This document shows, in pieces, positions 17,306 to 26,036 of a DNA stretch of 64,000 nt. Both the position numbers and the translations under genes were made by a program. The DNA is from Palsa-504 sp963742795 (GTDB lineage: Bacteria; Actinomycetota; Actinomycetes; Streptosporangiales; Streptosporangiaceae), in contig CAVUNL010000005.1 of the NCBI GenBank assembly GCA_963742795.1, positions 248,001 through 312,000 on the forward strand, written 5' to 3'. Under the pieces are notes generated by a model. The model searched no databases. It worked only from the letters and a program-made list of their open reading frames with translations, and was not told where the DNA came from. Every line of letters starts with the position of its first letter. Positions within the stretch are counted from its first letter, which is position 1.

Positions 17306-17766
17306 TCGACGGCTCGGCCGCCCAAGCGTGCTAAGTCGGGGTTGCGGTCGTCGTAGCGGCGGGTGCGCTTGACCGCGGCGCGGCTGCGTTTGGCTTGCAG
17401 GCGCCGCTCGTTGGCGGCCCGGCCAGGTCTGGTTGGGACGCGCGGGCGCGGCGGCGGGGCGGTCGCGTCCCGGAGCAGGTCGGCCAGCCGGACCCGGGCG
17501 GCCTGCCGGTTGGCGAGCTGGCTGCGCTGCTCGGACGCGGCAATGGTGAGCACGCCGCCGACCAGGCGCCCGGCCAGGCGCTCGAGCGCCCGGGTCCGCG
17601 CCCACTCTGGGAGCGCGGCCGAATGCTCCACGTCGAAGGAGAGCTCGACCCGGCTGTCCGCGGTATTGACCGACTGCCCGCCGGGCCCTGATGAGCGGGA
17701 GAAGCGCTCGTGCAGTTCAGCGGCCGGTATGACCAGCCAGCTGTTTACCCGGAGATCGTCAGGCAC
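17230..17766 (-). CDS. arfB: Alternative ribosome-rescue factor ArfB (peptidyl-tRNA hydrolase)
   Basis: Release-factor-like hydrolase that frees peptides from stalled ribosomes. The catalytic GGQ is at residues 29-31 in SRSSGPGGQSVNTADSRV, and the basic C-terminal tail that enters the mRNA channel is present (QAKRSRAAVKRTRR). ArfB proteins are usually about 140-150 residues. This one has 178, and the last about 28 residues have poor codon bias, so the original stop was probably lost at the junction with the decayed region. The start GTG at 17766 has AGGA a few bases upstream, within the right end of the adjacent TnpB-type element. Confidence 0.88.
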   Translation of the reverse strand: MPDDLRVNSWLVIPAAELHERFSRSSGPGGQSVNTADSRVELSFDVEHSAALPEWARTRALERLAGRLVGGVLTIAASEQRSQLANRQAARVRLADLLRDATAPPPRPRVPTRPGRAANERRLQAKRSRAAVKRTRRYDDRNPDLARLGGRAVDHAARAAIIRAHVRDSLCVVSTSTS

Positions 17767-17836
17767 CGTTCCTAGTGAACTAGCCGGACATGGTCCTGTC
17801 TAGCCGGCGGCCCCGGACGGTCTTGGGCTGCCTGGT
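17765..17836 (-). repeat. Conserved right end of TnpB-type element, copy 1
   Basis: 72 bp identical at 66 positions to 46396-46467. On the minus strand it holds the stem-loop GGAC-CAT-GTCC followed by GTTC-ACTAG-GAAC and ends at GGAACGGT, directly at the arfB start codon. It is a candidate transposon end and a candidate guide-RNA scaffold. Outside this block the two copies diverge much more. Confidence 0.6.
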
Positions 17837-19086
17837 TGCCTGCCGTGGTCCGGTGAGGCCGTCTGGTCTTGGTGCCGGGTGGCTGCCGGGGGCCTGGTGG
17901 GGCGGCGGGTTTCCTGGGTGCGGTCCCCGGCGCCAGTTTTCTCCGGGGCCGCGCCTGGGCTAGCCGTGCCGCCTCCTCCGGGGCGGTGCGGGTCCCTGTC
18001 GCGCGGCGCCTGGCCCGGTGCCCGAGCCCGCGTCGCCCGATCACCAGCGCTGCCGCGTGGTGACCGGTCGCTTCGAGGTGGTGCTCCCGCAACGGCCGCA
18101 GCCAGTGCTCGGCCCCCCACCGGGAGGTGTAGGCAGGATCAACGACGATCACCCGCAGCCCGGCGTTGGCGGCCATTTGAACCATCCGGTCGCGGAGTTT
18201 GCCGGTGGGGATGCCGGCGACGGCGCGGCGGAAGTCCCGGCCGCGCCGGCCGCGGGAGGGCCGGCGGCGGCCCGGTCGCGTCCTTCGGCGCGGGCGTCGG
18301 CGAAGTCGAGGTCCTCGATGACGATGGCGCGGGCGCCGCGCTCCTTCGCGGCGGCGATCAGGGCGCTGATCGCGGCGCGCAGGTGCCCGTCGCGGGTGGC
18401 CGACAGCAGCCCGGCCAGCTCCAGCCGGATGGTGGCCGGGGCGCCCAGGAGGTTGCCGTCCGCCGCGATGACCGCGGCGGCCAGGTGACCGTGGTTGACG
18501 TCAACCGCGACCACCGGGGCTGCCCGCAGCTCGCCCAGGGACGGGACGGAGGCCGGGGCCCTCTTCCAGGAGGCATCCAGATACCAGCGGCCTCGTGCCG
18601 GATCCCAGCTGACGTCATAGCGGATCGCGCCGCTGGCCGCCTGGGCGGCGACCTCATCGCCGCGGTAGGAGAACCCGACCAGGCAGGACAGCCGGTAGCG
18701 GCCGTGCGTCCGGTTCGCCAGATGGGCCAGCGCGGCGGGCAGCTTGATCTCCAGCCAGCCCTCATCCGGATGCCAGCGGACCCGCTGCGTCCAGCCGCCC
18801 CTCAGCGCACCGAGCGGCAAGATCCCTCCCAGCCAGCGACCCCAGATGCCCGCCCACCACCCGCAGCACAGCCTCATCCCCCGCCGACACGCGCAGCCGG
18901 GCCCGTACCCGCGCGCCTCCCGGCGCCGCCGCCACAAACGGCACGCCGACCGGCCGCAGGGAACCAGTCACCACCCCGCCACACCCCCACCTGGAGCGGG
19001 ATACCGGTCGTGCAGATGTTCGGGAACGATCACCCATCCACTGTACTGCTCTTACCTGATTTCGATAGTCAAGCCACGCCGGATGG
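17771..19086 (-). mobile_element. Degenerate TnpB-type element, copy 1
   Basis: Insertion-like unit bounded on the right by the 72-bp block shared with the copy at 46396-48171 and on the left by a shared CACGCCGGAYGG (19075-19086). It carries only a broken TnpB-related gene and no TnpA. It is about 450 bp shorter than copy 2, consistent with internal deletion. The exact ends are inferred from comparing two copies. Confidence 0.6.
17772..18971 (-). pseudogene. TnpB-related gene, deleted and frameshifted
   Basis: Three minus-strand pieces match the intact copy (46316-48076). They are an N-terminal part (VGVPFVAAAPGGARVRARL to AEGRLDAAG), a central part (RVRWHPDEGWLEIKLP through the RuvC I motif VAVDVNHGHLA and RuvC II IVIEDLDF), and a C-terminal part (VVDPAYTSRWGAEHW to QDHVRLVH). 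About 160 codons between the first two are missing and the frame changes there. A second frame change lies near 18230. The TGHHAAA segment is preserved as in the intact copy. Confidence 0.75.
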
Positions 19087-19109
19087 GCGACCAGTTCTAA
19101 CCCTCGACG

Positions 19110-19964
19110 TTAGCCCCTAGCGCCCTGGTCCCACCCGTGCCGGGTCCGGGATTGGCGTATCGCCTCGGTGTACCAGGCGTCCAGCCAGTCGCGTTCGGTC
19201 CCGGCGGCGAGCAGGACGGCCGTGTCGGACGGCTCCGTCCCTGAGCTCGAGGGCTCCACGGTGAACAGGATGCGGACAGCTGCTCCCGGCCGCAGCTCGC
19301 TCAACGACAGCCAGGCCGACGGAGCAGGCCGACCGTGGCTGGGCATCGCGTCATGATCCGGGTCCTCGGCGTGAGCGATCACGCCTTCGATGGCCTCCTC
19401 GGCCTCAGCTGCCCGGGCCGCGGCCTCGGCCGCCGCCTCGGCGGCCTTGGCCGCGTCCTTGCGGGTCCGGAAGTCGTCCACCTTGTGCTGCAGCCGCCGG
19501 CTGGCCACGGTCAGCCGCTCCTCCTCGGACCGCACGTTGGCGTACTGATTGCGCAGGTCGGCGAGCTGGGCGCCGACGACGGGCAGCCGGGTTCCGACTT
19601 CGGCCGCGAGGTCGGAGCGGCCCGCCTGCAGATCCTTGACCCGCTGCTCCCCCAGCCTGGTCACCGCCTGTTCCTGCTGGTGGATCTGCAGCTCCAGGCG
19701 CTTGCGCGCGGTGGCCATCTCGGCCACGGCCCGGCGCACGCGAGCCAGCATCTCCAGCTGGCGCTGGTAGGCCTGATCGAGATCCGGCCGGGCCGGCTCG
19801 GGGCGTACCTCGACCGGTATCACCACCGGAGGGCCTAGGCTGGCGCCCTCGTCGCGCAGGGCGGCCAGCGCCTCGTCGACGATACCGGCGGTGCCGGGGT
19901 CGGCGTCCCGCAGCTGGCCCAGCCAGCCCGCGACCTCGGGCACCATCCGGATCCGGTAACCCAT
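19110..19964 (-). CDS. Coiled-coil protein with RelE/ParE-like N-terminus
   Basis: 284 residues starting at ATG 19964, preceded by GGAGAAGCCAGG. The first about 55 residues (MGYRIRMVPEVAGWLGQL...) resemble a RelE/ParE/HigB toxin fold in pattern. Residues about 75-190 form a long charged coiled coil rich in Arg, Glu and Ala, ending in an Ala/Glu-rich run, somewhat like PspA/IM30 helices. The C-terminus contains a WLSLSELRPGAAVRILFTVEP strand region and a final helix. I do not recognise a characterised family. It lies 25 bp after hemQ on the same strand and may be co-transcribed. Confidence 0.7.
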   Translation of the reverse strand: MGYRIRMVPEVAGWLGQLRDADPGTAGIVDEALAALRDEGASLGPPVVIPVEVRPEPARPDLDQAYQRQLEMLARVRRAVAEMATARKRLELQIHQQEQAVTRLGEQRVKDLQAGRSDLAAEVGTRLPVVGAQLADLRNQYANVRSEEERLTVASRRLQHKVDDFRTRKDAAKAAEAAAEAAARAAEAEEAIEGVIAHAEDPDHDAMPSHGRPAPSAWLSLSELRPGAAVRILFTVEPSSSGTEPSDTAVLLAAGTERDWLDAWYTEAIRQSRTRHGWDQGARG

Positions 19965-19989
19965 CCTGGCTTCTCCTGCGTGGAGTGGA

Positions 19990-20748
19990 TCAGGCCAGGT
20001 CGGCGACCAGGTCATGTGCCGACTTGCGGCGCCCGGTGTAGAACGGGATCTCCAGCCGGGTATGCCGCCGGGCCTCGGAGCCGCGCAGGTGCCGCATCAG
20101 GTCCACGATCCGGTGCAGCTCATCGGCTTCGAAGGCGAGGATCCACTCGTAGTCGTTGAGCGCGAAGGACGGCACCGTGTTGGCCCGGACGTCGGGGTAC
20201 TCGCGGGCCATCATCCCGTGATCGGCGAGCATCGTGCGACGCTCGGCGGGATCGAGCAGGTACCACTCGTAGGAGCGGACGAACGGGTACACGCTCAGGT
20301 AGGCGCGCGGTTCCTCATCGGCCAGGTACGCGGGGATGTGGCTCTTGTTGAACTCGGCCGGGCGATGCAGGGCCATCACTGACCAGACCGGCTCGCTGCA
20401 CCGGCCCAGCCGGGTCCGGCGGAAGCGGACGTACTGGTCCTGGAGGTCATCCGAGGTCGGCGCGACCCACCAGAACATGAAATCCGCGTCGGCCCTGAAC
20501 CCCTGCACGTCGTAGCAGCCGCGGGTCACGATGCCCTTGCCCGCCGCCTGGTCGAACAGGTCCGCTATCTCGGCGGAGGCGTTCCCGTGCCCGCCCGCAT
20601 CCAGACCGTTGCGGTCGCTCACCCGGAACACCGACCACATCGTGTACCGGATCAGCTCGTTGAGGTCGCGCGCCTTGGGCTTGCTGGCCGCCGCCAAGGC
20701 CTCGGGGCCGGTGCCGCCCGGCTGGGTCATCTGTTGTTCGTCAGCCAT
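19990..20748 (-). CDS. hemQ: Coproheme decarboxylase HemQ
   Basis: Chlorite-dismutase-family enzyme of 252 residues that converts coproheme to heme b by two oxidative decarboxylations, the last step of the coproporphyrin-dependent route used by actinobacteria. Recognisable segments are DLNELIRYTMWSVFRV, the AYLSVYPFVRSYEWYLL strand, the proximal-His region MLADHGMMAREYPDV and the substrate loop NTVPSFALNDYEW. ATG 20748 is chosen; the longer frame reads into hemG. It follows hemG by 5 bp, so the two are probably one operon. Confidence 0.93.
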   Translation of the reverse strand: MADEQQMTQPGGTGPEALAAASKPKARDLNELIRYTMWSVFRVSDRNGLDAGGHGNASAEIADLFDQAAGKGIVTRGCYDVQGFRADADFMFWWVAPTSDDLQDQYVRFRRTRLGRCSEPVWSVMALHRPAEFNKSHIPAYLADEEPRAYLSVYPFVRSYEWYLLDPAERRTMLADHGMMAREYPDVRANTVPSFALNDYEWILAFEADELHRIVDLMRHLRGSEARRHTRLEIPFYTGRRKSAHDLVADLA

Positions 20749-20753
20749 GTCCA

Positions 20754-22314
20754 CTATTGTCGGCCACCGCGGAGGAACTCCGTCACCTGACTGGCCGCGG
20801 CGCGGGCCGTGGCAACACAGGCGGGTATGCCGACGCCCTCGTAGGCCGCCCCGCAGACGGCCAGCCCGGGCTGGGTAGCGACGGCCGCCCGGATCCGCGC
20901 CACCCGGTCCAGATGCCCGACCGTGTACTGCGGCAAGGCGCCGCCCCACCTGCTAATACGGTGCGCGACGGGAGCGCCGTGTACTCCGGTGGCGGCGGCC
21001 AGTTCGGCCGCGGCCAGCGCGGCCAACTCCTCGTCGGCCCGTTGCAGCAGGGCCTCCTCGCCGATGCGGCCGACCGAGCAGCGCACGATCTCCAGCGGCT
21101 CGGCCCCGGGCGCGGTCGCCTCGGCCAGGTGCGGCCACTTGACGCTGGAGAAGGTAACCGCCTTCACCGCCCGCCCGTCCACGGCCGGGACCAGGTACCC
21201 GCTCCAGCCCAGCGCGGCCAGCCCGCTCCCAGAAGACGGGCCAGAAAACGCCCCGCCAAACGCCGAACGCGGATAGGCCAGCGTGACGATCGCCATGCTC
21301 GCATAGCCGATCTCATCGAACGCCGTGACCGCGGCCGAGGCGCCCGGCACGCTGGCGAGCAGCCGGGCGGCCGGACGCGCGGGCACGCCCAGGATCACCG
21401 CGTCGGCGTCGATCAGCTCTTCAGCGGCCGCCGATCCGATCGTGAGCTGCCAGCCGGGCCCCGCAGCCCGAGCACCCGAAGCAGTCGAAGCCGGGGCACC
21501 CGGCGCCGGGGACAGCGCCCGGGTCATCGCGGCCGTCCGGACCTCCGCGCCCGACGCCTTGGCCAGGACGGCGGGCAGCTGACCCAGTCCCCCGGACAGA
21601 GTGGTGAACACCGATCCGCCGGATCGCGTGCCAGGCCGATGCCAAGCCTTGCTCCCCAGGCGCAACCGGCACCGCGACCGGCGGCGACGGCGGGAGCAGC
21701 GAGCCCGCGGCCTCCGCGAGTGACCGGTACCGCCGCGACGCGGCAGCCAGCGCGGGCATCGTCGCGTCGAATGACAGGTCCGCGGAGCGTCCCGCGTAGA
21801 CCCCGCCTAGGAGCGGGTCGACCAGCCGGTCAACCACCTCCGCGCCGAACCTGGCTCCCACGAAAGCCGCGACCGGCACGTCGCCGTCCCGCGTGGTCGG
21901 CGGCAGCTCGAGGTCCTGGCTGGCCCGGGCGGCCCCCGCGCTGGACACCACCCCCGACTGGGCCAGCTCGGCCAGGTCGGACGGCACGCCCATGAACTGG
22001 CGCCGTGGCAGCGGGCGGAGCGCGCCGAGGGTCCAGATCGCCGAGGACGTGGTGCCCGGCGCCACCCGGTCACCCGCCAGCCCGACCTCAGCGATGAGCC
22101 CGGTGCCTTCCGGCCGGGTCACGAGCAGCGCCTCGGCCCCTTCGTCGACCGGCACGCCGGCCACCTCGGATACGGACAGCTTGCCGCCCAGCCGGGGCGA
22201 CCCCTCCAGCACGGTCACCCGCACCGGCGCATCGCGCAGGAAGAACGCCGCGGCCAGCCCGGCGATCCCGCCACCGACGATCACCACGTGCGGTCGCGCA
22301 GTCGAAGGGTGCAT
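20754..22314 (-). pseudogene. hemG: Coproporphyrinogen oxidase HemG/CgoX, single frameshift
   Basis: FAD enzyme that oxidises coproporphyrinogen III to coproporphyrin III. The N-terminal part (22314 to about 21640) has the Rossmann motif VVIVGGGIAGLAAAF and FMGVPSDLAELAQS. The C-terminal part (about 21640 to 20754) carries SVFTTLSGGLGQLPAVLAK and the FAD-binding end GLAVCGAAYEGVGIPACVA. The two halves are in different frames and overlap, so a one-base indel lies near 21615-21660. Both halves are otherwise complete and well conserved. Since hemQ and hemE flank it, a sequence error is at least as likely as true loss. Confidence 0.85.
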
Positions 22315-22473
22315 GTTCCCAGCCTGGCAGACACCGCGCCGTGCCCAGTACCGTAGGGGGCCCCGCGGCGCCTGGCCGGGGCGGACGGCTCGTGACCGGG
22401 GCGCGGCCGGGCCGGTGCGCGATCGTGATCACGGCTGCGGAACCGCCCATCGGATGTCGGCCGTCACACTGGC

Positions 22474-23460
22474 ATGTGGAACACACTGAGCTTGAACCGG
22501 CGGTCCACGCGGACCAGGCGCACACGATTCGGCGCCGCCGCCGCCCTGGCGATCGGCGGCGTCATGCTCGCCGGGGGAATGCTGCTGACGGGATGCTCGG
22601 CCACGTCGGCCAGTTCGGCGGCCTCGGCGTCGGGGGTGGCCGCGCCGACGGCCGAGGCCCTCGCGCCCGGCGCGCCGGGGGCCAGGGCCGCCGCGGGCAG
22701 CGCCACCGGGCAGCCGGCCAACGCGGGTACCACGGCCCGGCTGGCGCCCGCCAGCGACATTATCTACACCGCGCAGCTGACCGTCCGGGCGGCGAACGTC
22801 AGCTCCGCCGCGGCCCGGGCCGCGCAGATCACCGAGGGTGCGGGCGGCTACGTCTCGAACGAGACCACCTCGGCCGACCCAGATCACCCGTCGCAGGCCA
22901 TCGCCACCGTGCAGCTGAAGATCCCCTCCGCGTCCTACCCGGCCATTCTCGGGCAGCTCGCGGGCGGCCTGGGCACTCAGCTGTCCCTGCAGGAGCAGGC
23001 CCAGGACGTCACCCAGCAGGTGGCCGACGTGAACAGCCAAGTCGCCTCGGACCAGGCGGCCATCGTCCAGCTGCGGGCGCTGCTCTCGCACGCGGGCTCG
23101 GTCGGTGACCTGCTCGAGGTGCAGAACCAGATCAACAACGAGGAAACCGCGCTCGAAGCGATGCAGGCCCAGCAACGTGCGCTCAGCCACGAGACCAGCT
23201 ACGCCACGGTGACCCTCACCATCCTCGGCCCGAGGGCCAAGCCGGTGCCGCATCACACCAAGGCCCCGCCGTCCCTGGCCGGCGGCCTCGGCGCCGGCTG
23301 GCACGCGCTCAAGGTGTCGCTGTCCTGGACCCTGGCCTTCCTCGGGGCGATCGCGCCATTCGCCGCCATCGCCGCCATCGCCGGGTACGCGATCTACCGG
23401 GCCCGGCGCTGGATGCTCCGCCGCAGGCCCGCGCCGCGCCCCGCGGCGCCGGAGAACTAG
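22474..23460 (+). CDS. DUF4349 lipoprotein
   Basis: Membrane-anchored protein of 328 residues. The N-terminus is a lipoprotein signal with lipobox LLTGC (Cys41) after Arg-rich and hydrophobic parts. The central DUF4349 region (DIIYTAQLTVRAANVSSAAA to TVTLTIL) contains a coiled-coil segment around QEQAQDVTQQVADVNSQVA. A C-terminal transmembrane helix (LAFLGAIAPFAAIAAIAGYA) is followed by a basic tail. The function of DUF4349 is not established; such proteins are envelope-associated. It is divergent from hemG. Confidence 0.88.
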   Translation: MWNTLSLNRRSTRTRRTRFGAAAALAIGGVMLAGGMLLTGCSATSASSAASASGVAAPTAEALAPGAPGARAAAGSATGQPANAGTTARLAPASDIIYTAQLTVRAANVSSAAARAAQITEGAGGYVSNETTSADPDHPSQAIATVQLKIPSASYPAILGQLAGGLGTQLSLQEQAQDVTQQVADVNSQVASDQAAIVQLRALLSHAGSVGDLLEVQNQINNEETALEAMQAQQRALSHETSYATVTLTILGPRAKPVPHHTKAPPSLAGGLGAGWHALKVSLSWTLAFLGAIAPFAAIAAIAGYAIYRARRWMLRRRPAPRPAAPEN

Positions 23461-23543
23461 CCCCGCTCAACGGGCCGGGACCGCGGGCGCGCCCCGCCCA
23501 CCCGGCCCGGTTCCCGAACCCGGCGGCGGGTAGCGTCCTGCCT

Positions 23544-24476
23544 ATGACAGACAACCCGGGATGGCAGCCTCGGCACGACGACCCGTTGTTTATCTTGGCC
23601 ATGGATCACCGGGCCTCGTTCGGTAAAACCCTGTTCGGGGTCAAGGACGACAACCCCGACCCGGATCAGGTCGCGGCGATGAAGTCCGCGAAGCGGATGA
23701 TCTTCGAGGGACTGCGGGCCGCGCTGCCCTCGCTGTCCTACGGGCGGGCCGGCGTCCTGGTCGACGAGCGGTACGGCCAGGATGTGATCGACGCGGCGCG
23801 GACCGCCGGGCAGCGCGTGGTGCTGGCCGTCCCGGTCGAGGCCAGCGGGCACGACTGGTTCACTCTGGAGTGGGGCGATCAGTGGCTCGGGCACGTCGAG
23901 ACGATCAAGCCCGACTACGCCAAGGTGCTGGTCCGCGACAATCCCGACTTCGACCCGGCCCAGCGCGAGCAGCAACTCGGCCGCCTGGCCCAGGTCAGCT
24001 CCGGGCTGCACGGAACCGGGGTGCCGCTGCTTTACGAGCTGCTGGTTCCCGCCACCGCGGACCAGCTCGACCGGGCCGGTCATGACCCGGGCGCCTATGA
24101 CCGCGACATCCGCCCCGGCCTGGTCGTGCAGGTAATCGCGGATAACCAGGCGCACGGTGTCGAACCCACGCTGTGGAAGGTCGAGGGCCTGGAGACCGTC
24201 GAAGCCGCTCAGCGGGTGGCCCACCAGGCCCGGGCCGGCGGGCGCAGCACCGACCTCATCGTCCTGGGCCGGGACGCGCCCGCCGAGCGCCTCGACCACT
24301 GGCTCGAGGTGGCCGGCGAGGTCAGCGCGTTCGTCGGCTTCGCGATCGGCCGTAGCATCTGGGAGGACGCGGTACGCGACTTCGAGGCGTCCGATCACGG
24401 CGAGGCGGCCGCCAGCGCCGCACGTGCCCAGGTCGCCGAGCGCTACCTAGGCTTCGTCGCGCACTGGAAACCCTGA
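23544..24476 (+). CDS. DUF2090 (IolC C-terminal-like aldolase fold) protein
   Basis: 310-residue protein with the DUF2090 signature: LFILAMDHRASFGKTLFG at the start, GVLVDERYG, VPVEASGHDWFTLEWG, and FAIGRSIWEDAV near the end. The fold is a TIM-barrel aldolase, found fused to IolC kinases as a 2-deoxy-5-keto-gluconate-6-phosphate aldolase domain. Here it stands alone. A sugar-phosphate aldolase role is likely but the substrate is not proven. It is convergent with hemE, 31 bp apart. Confidence 0.85.
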   Translation: MTDNPGWQPRHDDPLFILAMDHRASFGKTLFGVKDDNPDPDQVAAMKSAKRMIFEGLRAALPSLSYGRAGVLVDERYGQDVIDAARTAGQRVVLAVPVEASGHDWFTLEWGDQWLGHVETIKPDYAKVLVRDNPDFDPAQREQQLGRLAQVSSGLHGTGVPLLYELLVPATADQLDRAGHDPGAYDRDIRPGLVVQVIADNQAHGVEPTLWKVEGLETVEAAQRVAHQARAGGRSTDLIVLGRDAPAERLDHWLEVAGEVSAFVGFAIGRSIWEDAVRDFEASDHGEAAASAARAQVAERYLGFVAHWKP

Positions 24477-24507
24477 GGCTAGGCTCTACCTTCCCCTCGG
24501 CCCCACC

Positions 24508-25575
24508 CTAGGTCCGGATCGACTCGGCGTGCACCAGGTCGGCGAGCCGGGCCAGGACGCCCGGGTCGGTCTCCGGCAGCACGCCGTGCCCCAGGTTGAA
24601 CACGTGCCCCTCGGCGGTCCGCCCGCGCCTGAGCACGTTCCGGGCCCGCTCCTCAACCACGTCCCACGGCGCGAGCAGGACCGCCGGGTCCAGGTTGCCC
24701 TGCAGCGCCTTGCCCGGTTCCACCCGCCGGACGGCCTCGTCCAGCGGGATGCGCCAGTCGACCCCGACCACGTCGGCGCCGGCCTCGCCCATCAGCCCCA
24801 GCAGCTCGCCGGTACCGACGCCGAAGTGGATGCGCGGCACTCCGGTGGAGCCGAGCGCGCTGAAGATCCGGCTGGTGTGCGGCAGGATCGCGTGCCGGTA
24901 GTCATCCGGTCCTACCGCGCCGACCCATGAATCGAAGAGCTGGATCGCCGAGGCACCCGCCGCGACCTGGATCTGCAGGAACGAGATCGTGATGTCGGCG
25001 AGCCGGCCGAGCAGCGCGTGCCAGAGCTCGGGATTGCCGTACATCAGGGCCTTGGTCTTATCGTGGTTCTTCGACGGCCCGCCCTCGACCAGGTAGGACG
25101 CGAGGGTGAACGGACCGCCCGCGAAACCGATCAGCGGACGACCGTCCAGCTCGGTGACGAGCATCCGGATCGCCTCGGTCACGTAGGGCACGTCGCCGGG
25201 CTCGAGCGGGCGCAGCCGCCCCAGGTCCGCCGAGGCCCGGATCGGGGTGCCGACTACCGGCCCGATGCCCGCCTTGATGTCGACATCGATGCCCACCGCA
25301 CGCAGCGGCACCACGATGTCACTGAACAGGATCGCCGCGTCCACGTCGTAGCGGCGCAGCGGCTGCAGGGTGATCTCGGTGATCAGGTCGGGGCGCGTGC
25401 ACGAATCGAGCATCGAGACGCCCTCGCGCACCTTGCGGTACTCAGGCAGCGAGCGGCCGGCCTGGCGCATGTACCAGACCGGCGTGTAGGGAACCGGCAA
25501 CCTCCGGCAGGCCTGGATGAAAGGGGATTTCCCCCCGCGCACGGTCACGTCTGGGATCGTCTCACATAGCTGCAC
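24508..25575 (-). CDS. hemE: Uroporphyrinogen decarboxylase HemE
   Basis: Decarboxylates uroporphyrinogen III to coproporphyrinogen III. The protein has 355 residues, a normal length. The N-terminal signature PVWYMRQAGRSLPEYRKVRE carries the active-site Arg residues. The catalytic Asp region is in ILFSDIVVPL. IGFAGGPFTLASYLVEGG and the C-terminal FNLGHGVLPETDP are intact. It shares this neighbourhood with hemG and hemQ, together covering the late heme route. Confidence 0.95.
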   Translation of the reverse strand: MQLCETIPDVTVRGGKSPFIQACRRLPVPYTPVWYMRQAGRSLPEYRKVREGVSMLDSCTRPDLITEITLQPLRRYDVDAAILFSDIVVPLRAVGIDVDIKAGIGPVVGTPIRASADLGRLRPLEPGDVPYVTEAIRMLVTELDGRPLIGFAGGPFTLASYLVEGGPSKNHDKTKALMYGNPELWHALLGRLADITISFLQIQVAAGASAIQLFDSWVGAVGPDDYRHAILPHTSRIFSALGSTGVPRIHFGVGTGELLGLMGEAGADVVGVDWRIPLDEAVRRVEPGKALQGNLDPAVLLAPWDVVEERARNVLRRGRTAEGHVFNLGHGVLPETDPGVLARLADLVHAESIRT

Positions 25576-25728
25576 GTCGGGGATCGTTTCATATCAGAGC
25601 GCGGTCACCCCCTGGAGACACGCCGCCCGAGATCCCACGAATCAGCCGGCCAGCATGTCACTATCGGCAGCAACTCCTATTTAACCCGCTGCAAGTCCGT
25701 GTTGCACCGCACCGAGGAGGTCGCCACG

Positions 25729-25929
25729 ATGATCCAGCTAACCAGGTACTGCACTGGATGCGGTGACGAGCGGCCGTTCGAGCAGATACACGCGGAGCCG
25801 GCCGGCTGCCCGGATGTCCCGGACGGCGACTGCCCGGAGTGGGGTTGTTCTACATGCGGCGAAGCCCTGTTCATCGGCCTTCCGGTGCGCGAGCATGTCA
25901 GCAGCGGCACCGCATCCAGGGCCGCATAA
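25729..25929 (+). CDS. Zinc-ribbon-like miniprotein
   Basis: 66-residue protein from ATG 25729, preceded by GAGGAGG 8 bases upstream. It has paired cysteines YCTGCGDERPFEQ and WGCSTCGEALF, forming a probable zinc ribbon, with another Cys in AGCPDVPDGDCPEW. The shape recalls small zinc-finger proteins of actinobacteria, but I do not recognise a named family. An upstream in-frame ATG at 25699 lacks a ribosome site. It stands alone between hemE (divergent) and the DUF3000 gene. Confidence 0.7.
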   Translation: MIQLTRYCTGCGDERPFEQIHAEPAGCPDVPDGDCPEWGCSTCGEALFIGLPVREHVSSGTASRAA

Positions 25930-25986
25930 CCGGACCAACCGATTCCTACCTGGTTCTAGGCTGGAACTGAACCGGTCGAACTCGCA

Positions 25987-26003
25987 TGAAACATGGTGTT
26001 TCA
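25987..26003. promoter_or_regulatory. TGAAACA inverted repeat before DUF3000 gene
   Basis: Perfect 7-bp arms TGAAACA and TGTTTCA flank TGG, 33 bp before the DUF3000 start. It could be an operator or a small hairpin. A further GCATGAAAC half-site follows. Confidence 0.4.
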
Positions 26004-26036
26004 GCATGAAACTACGCGACGCTGCGTGAGACGCGG

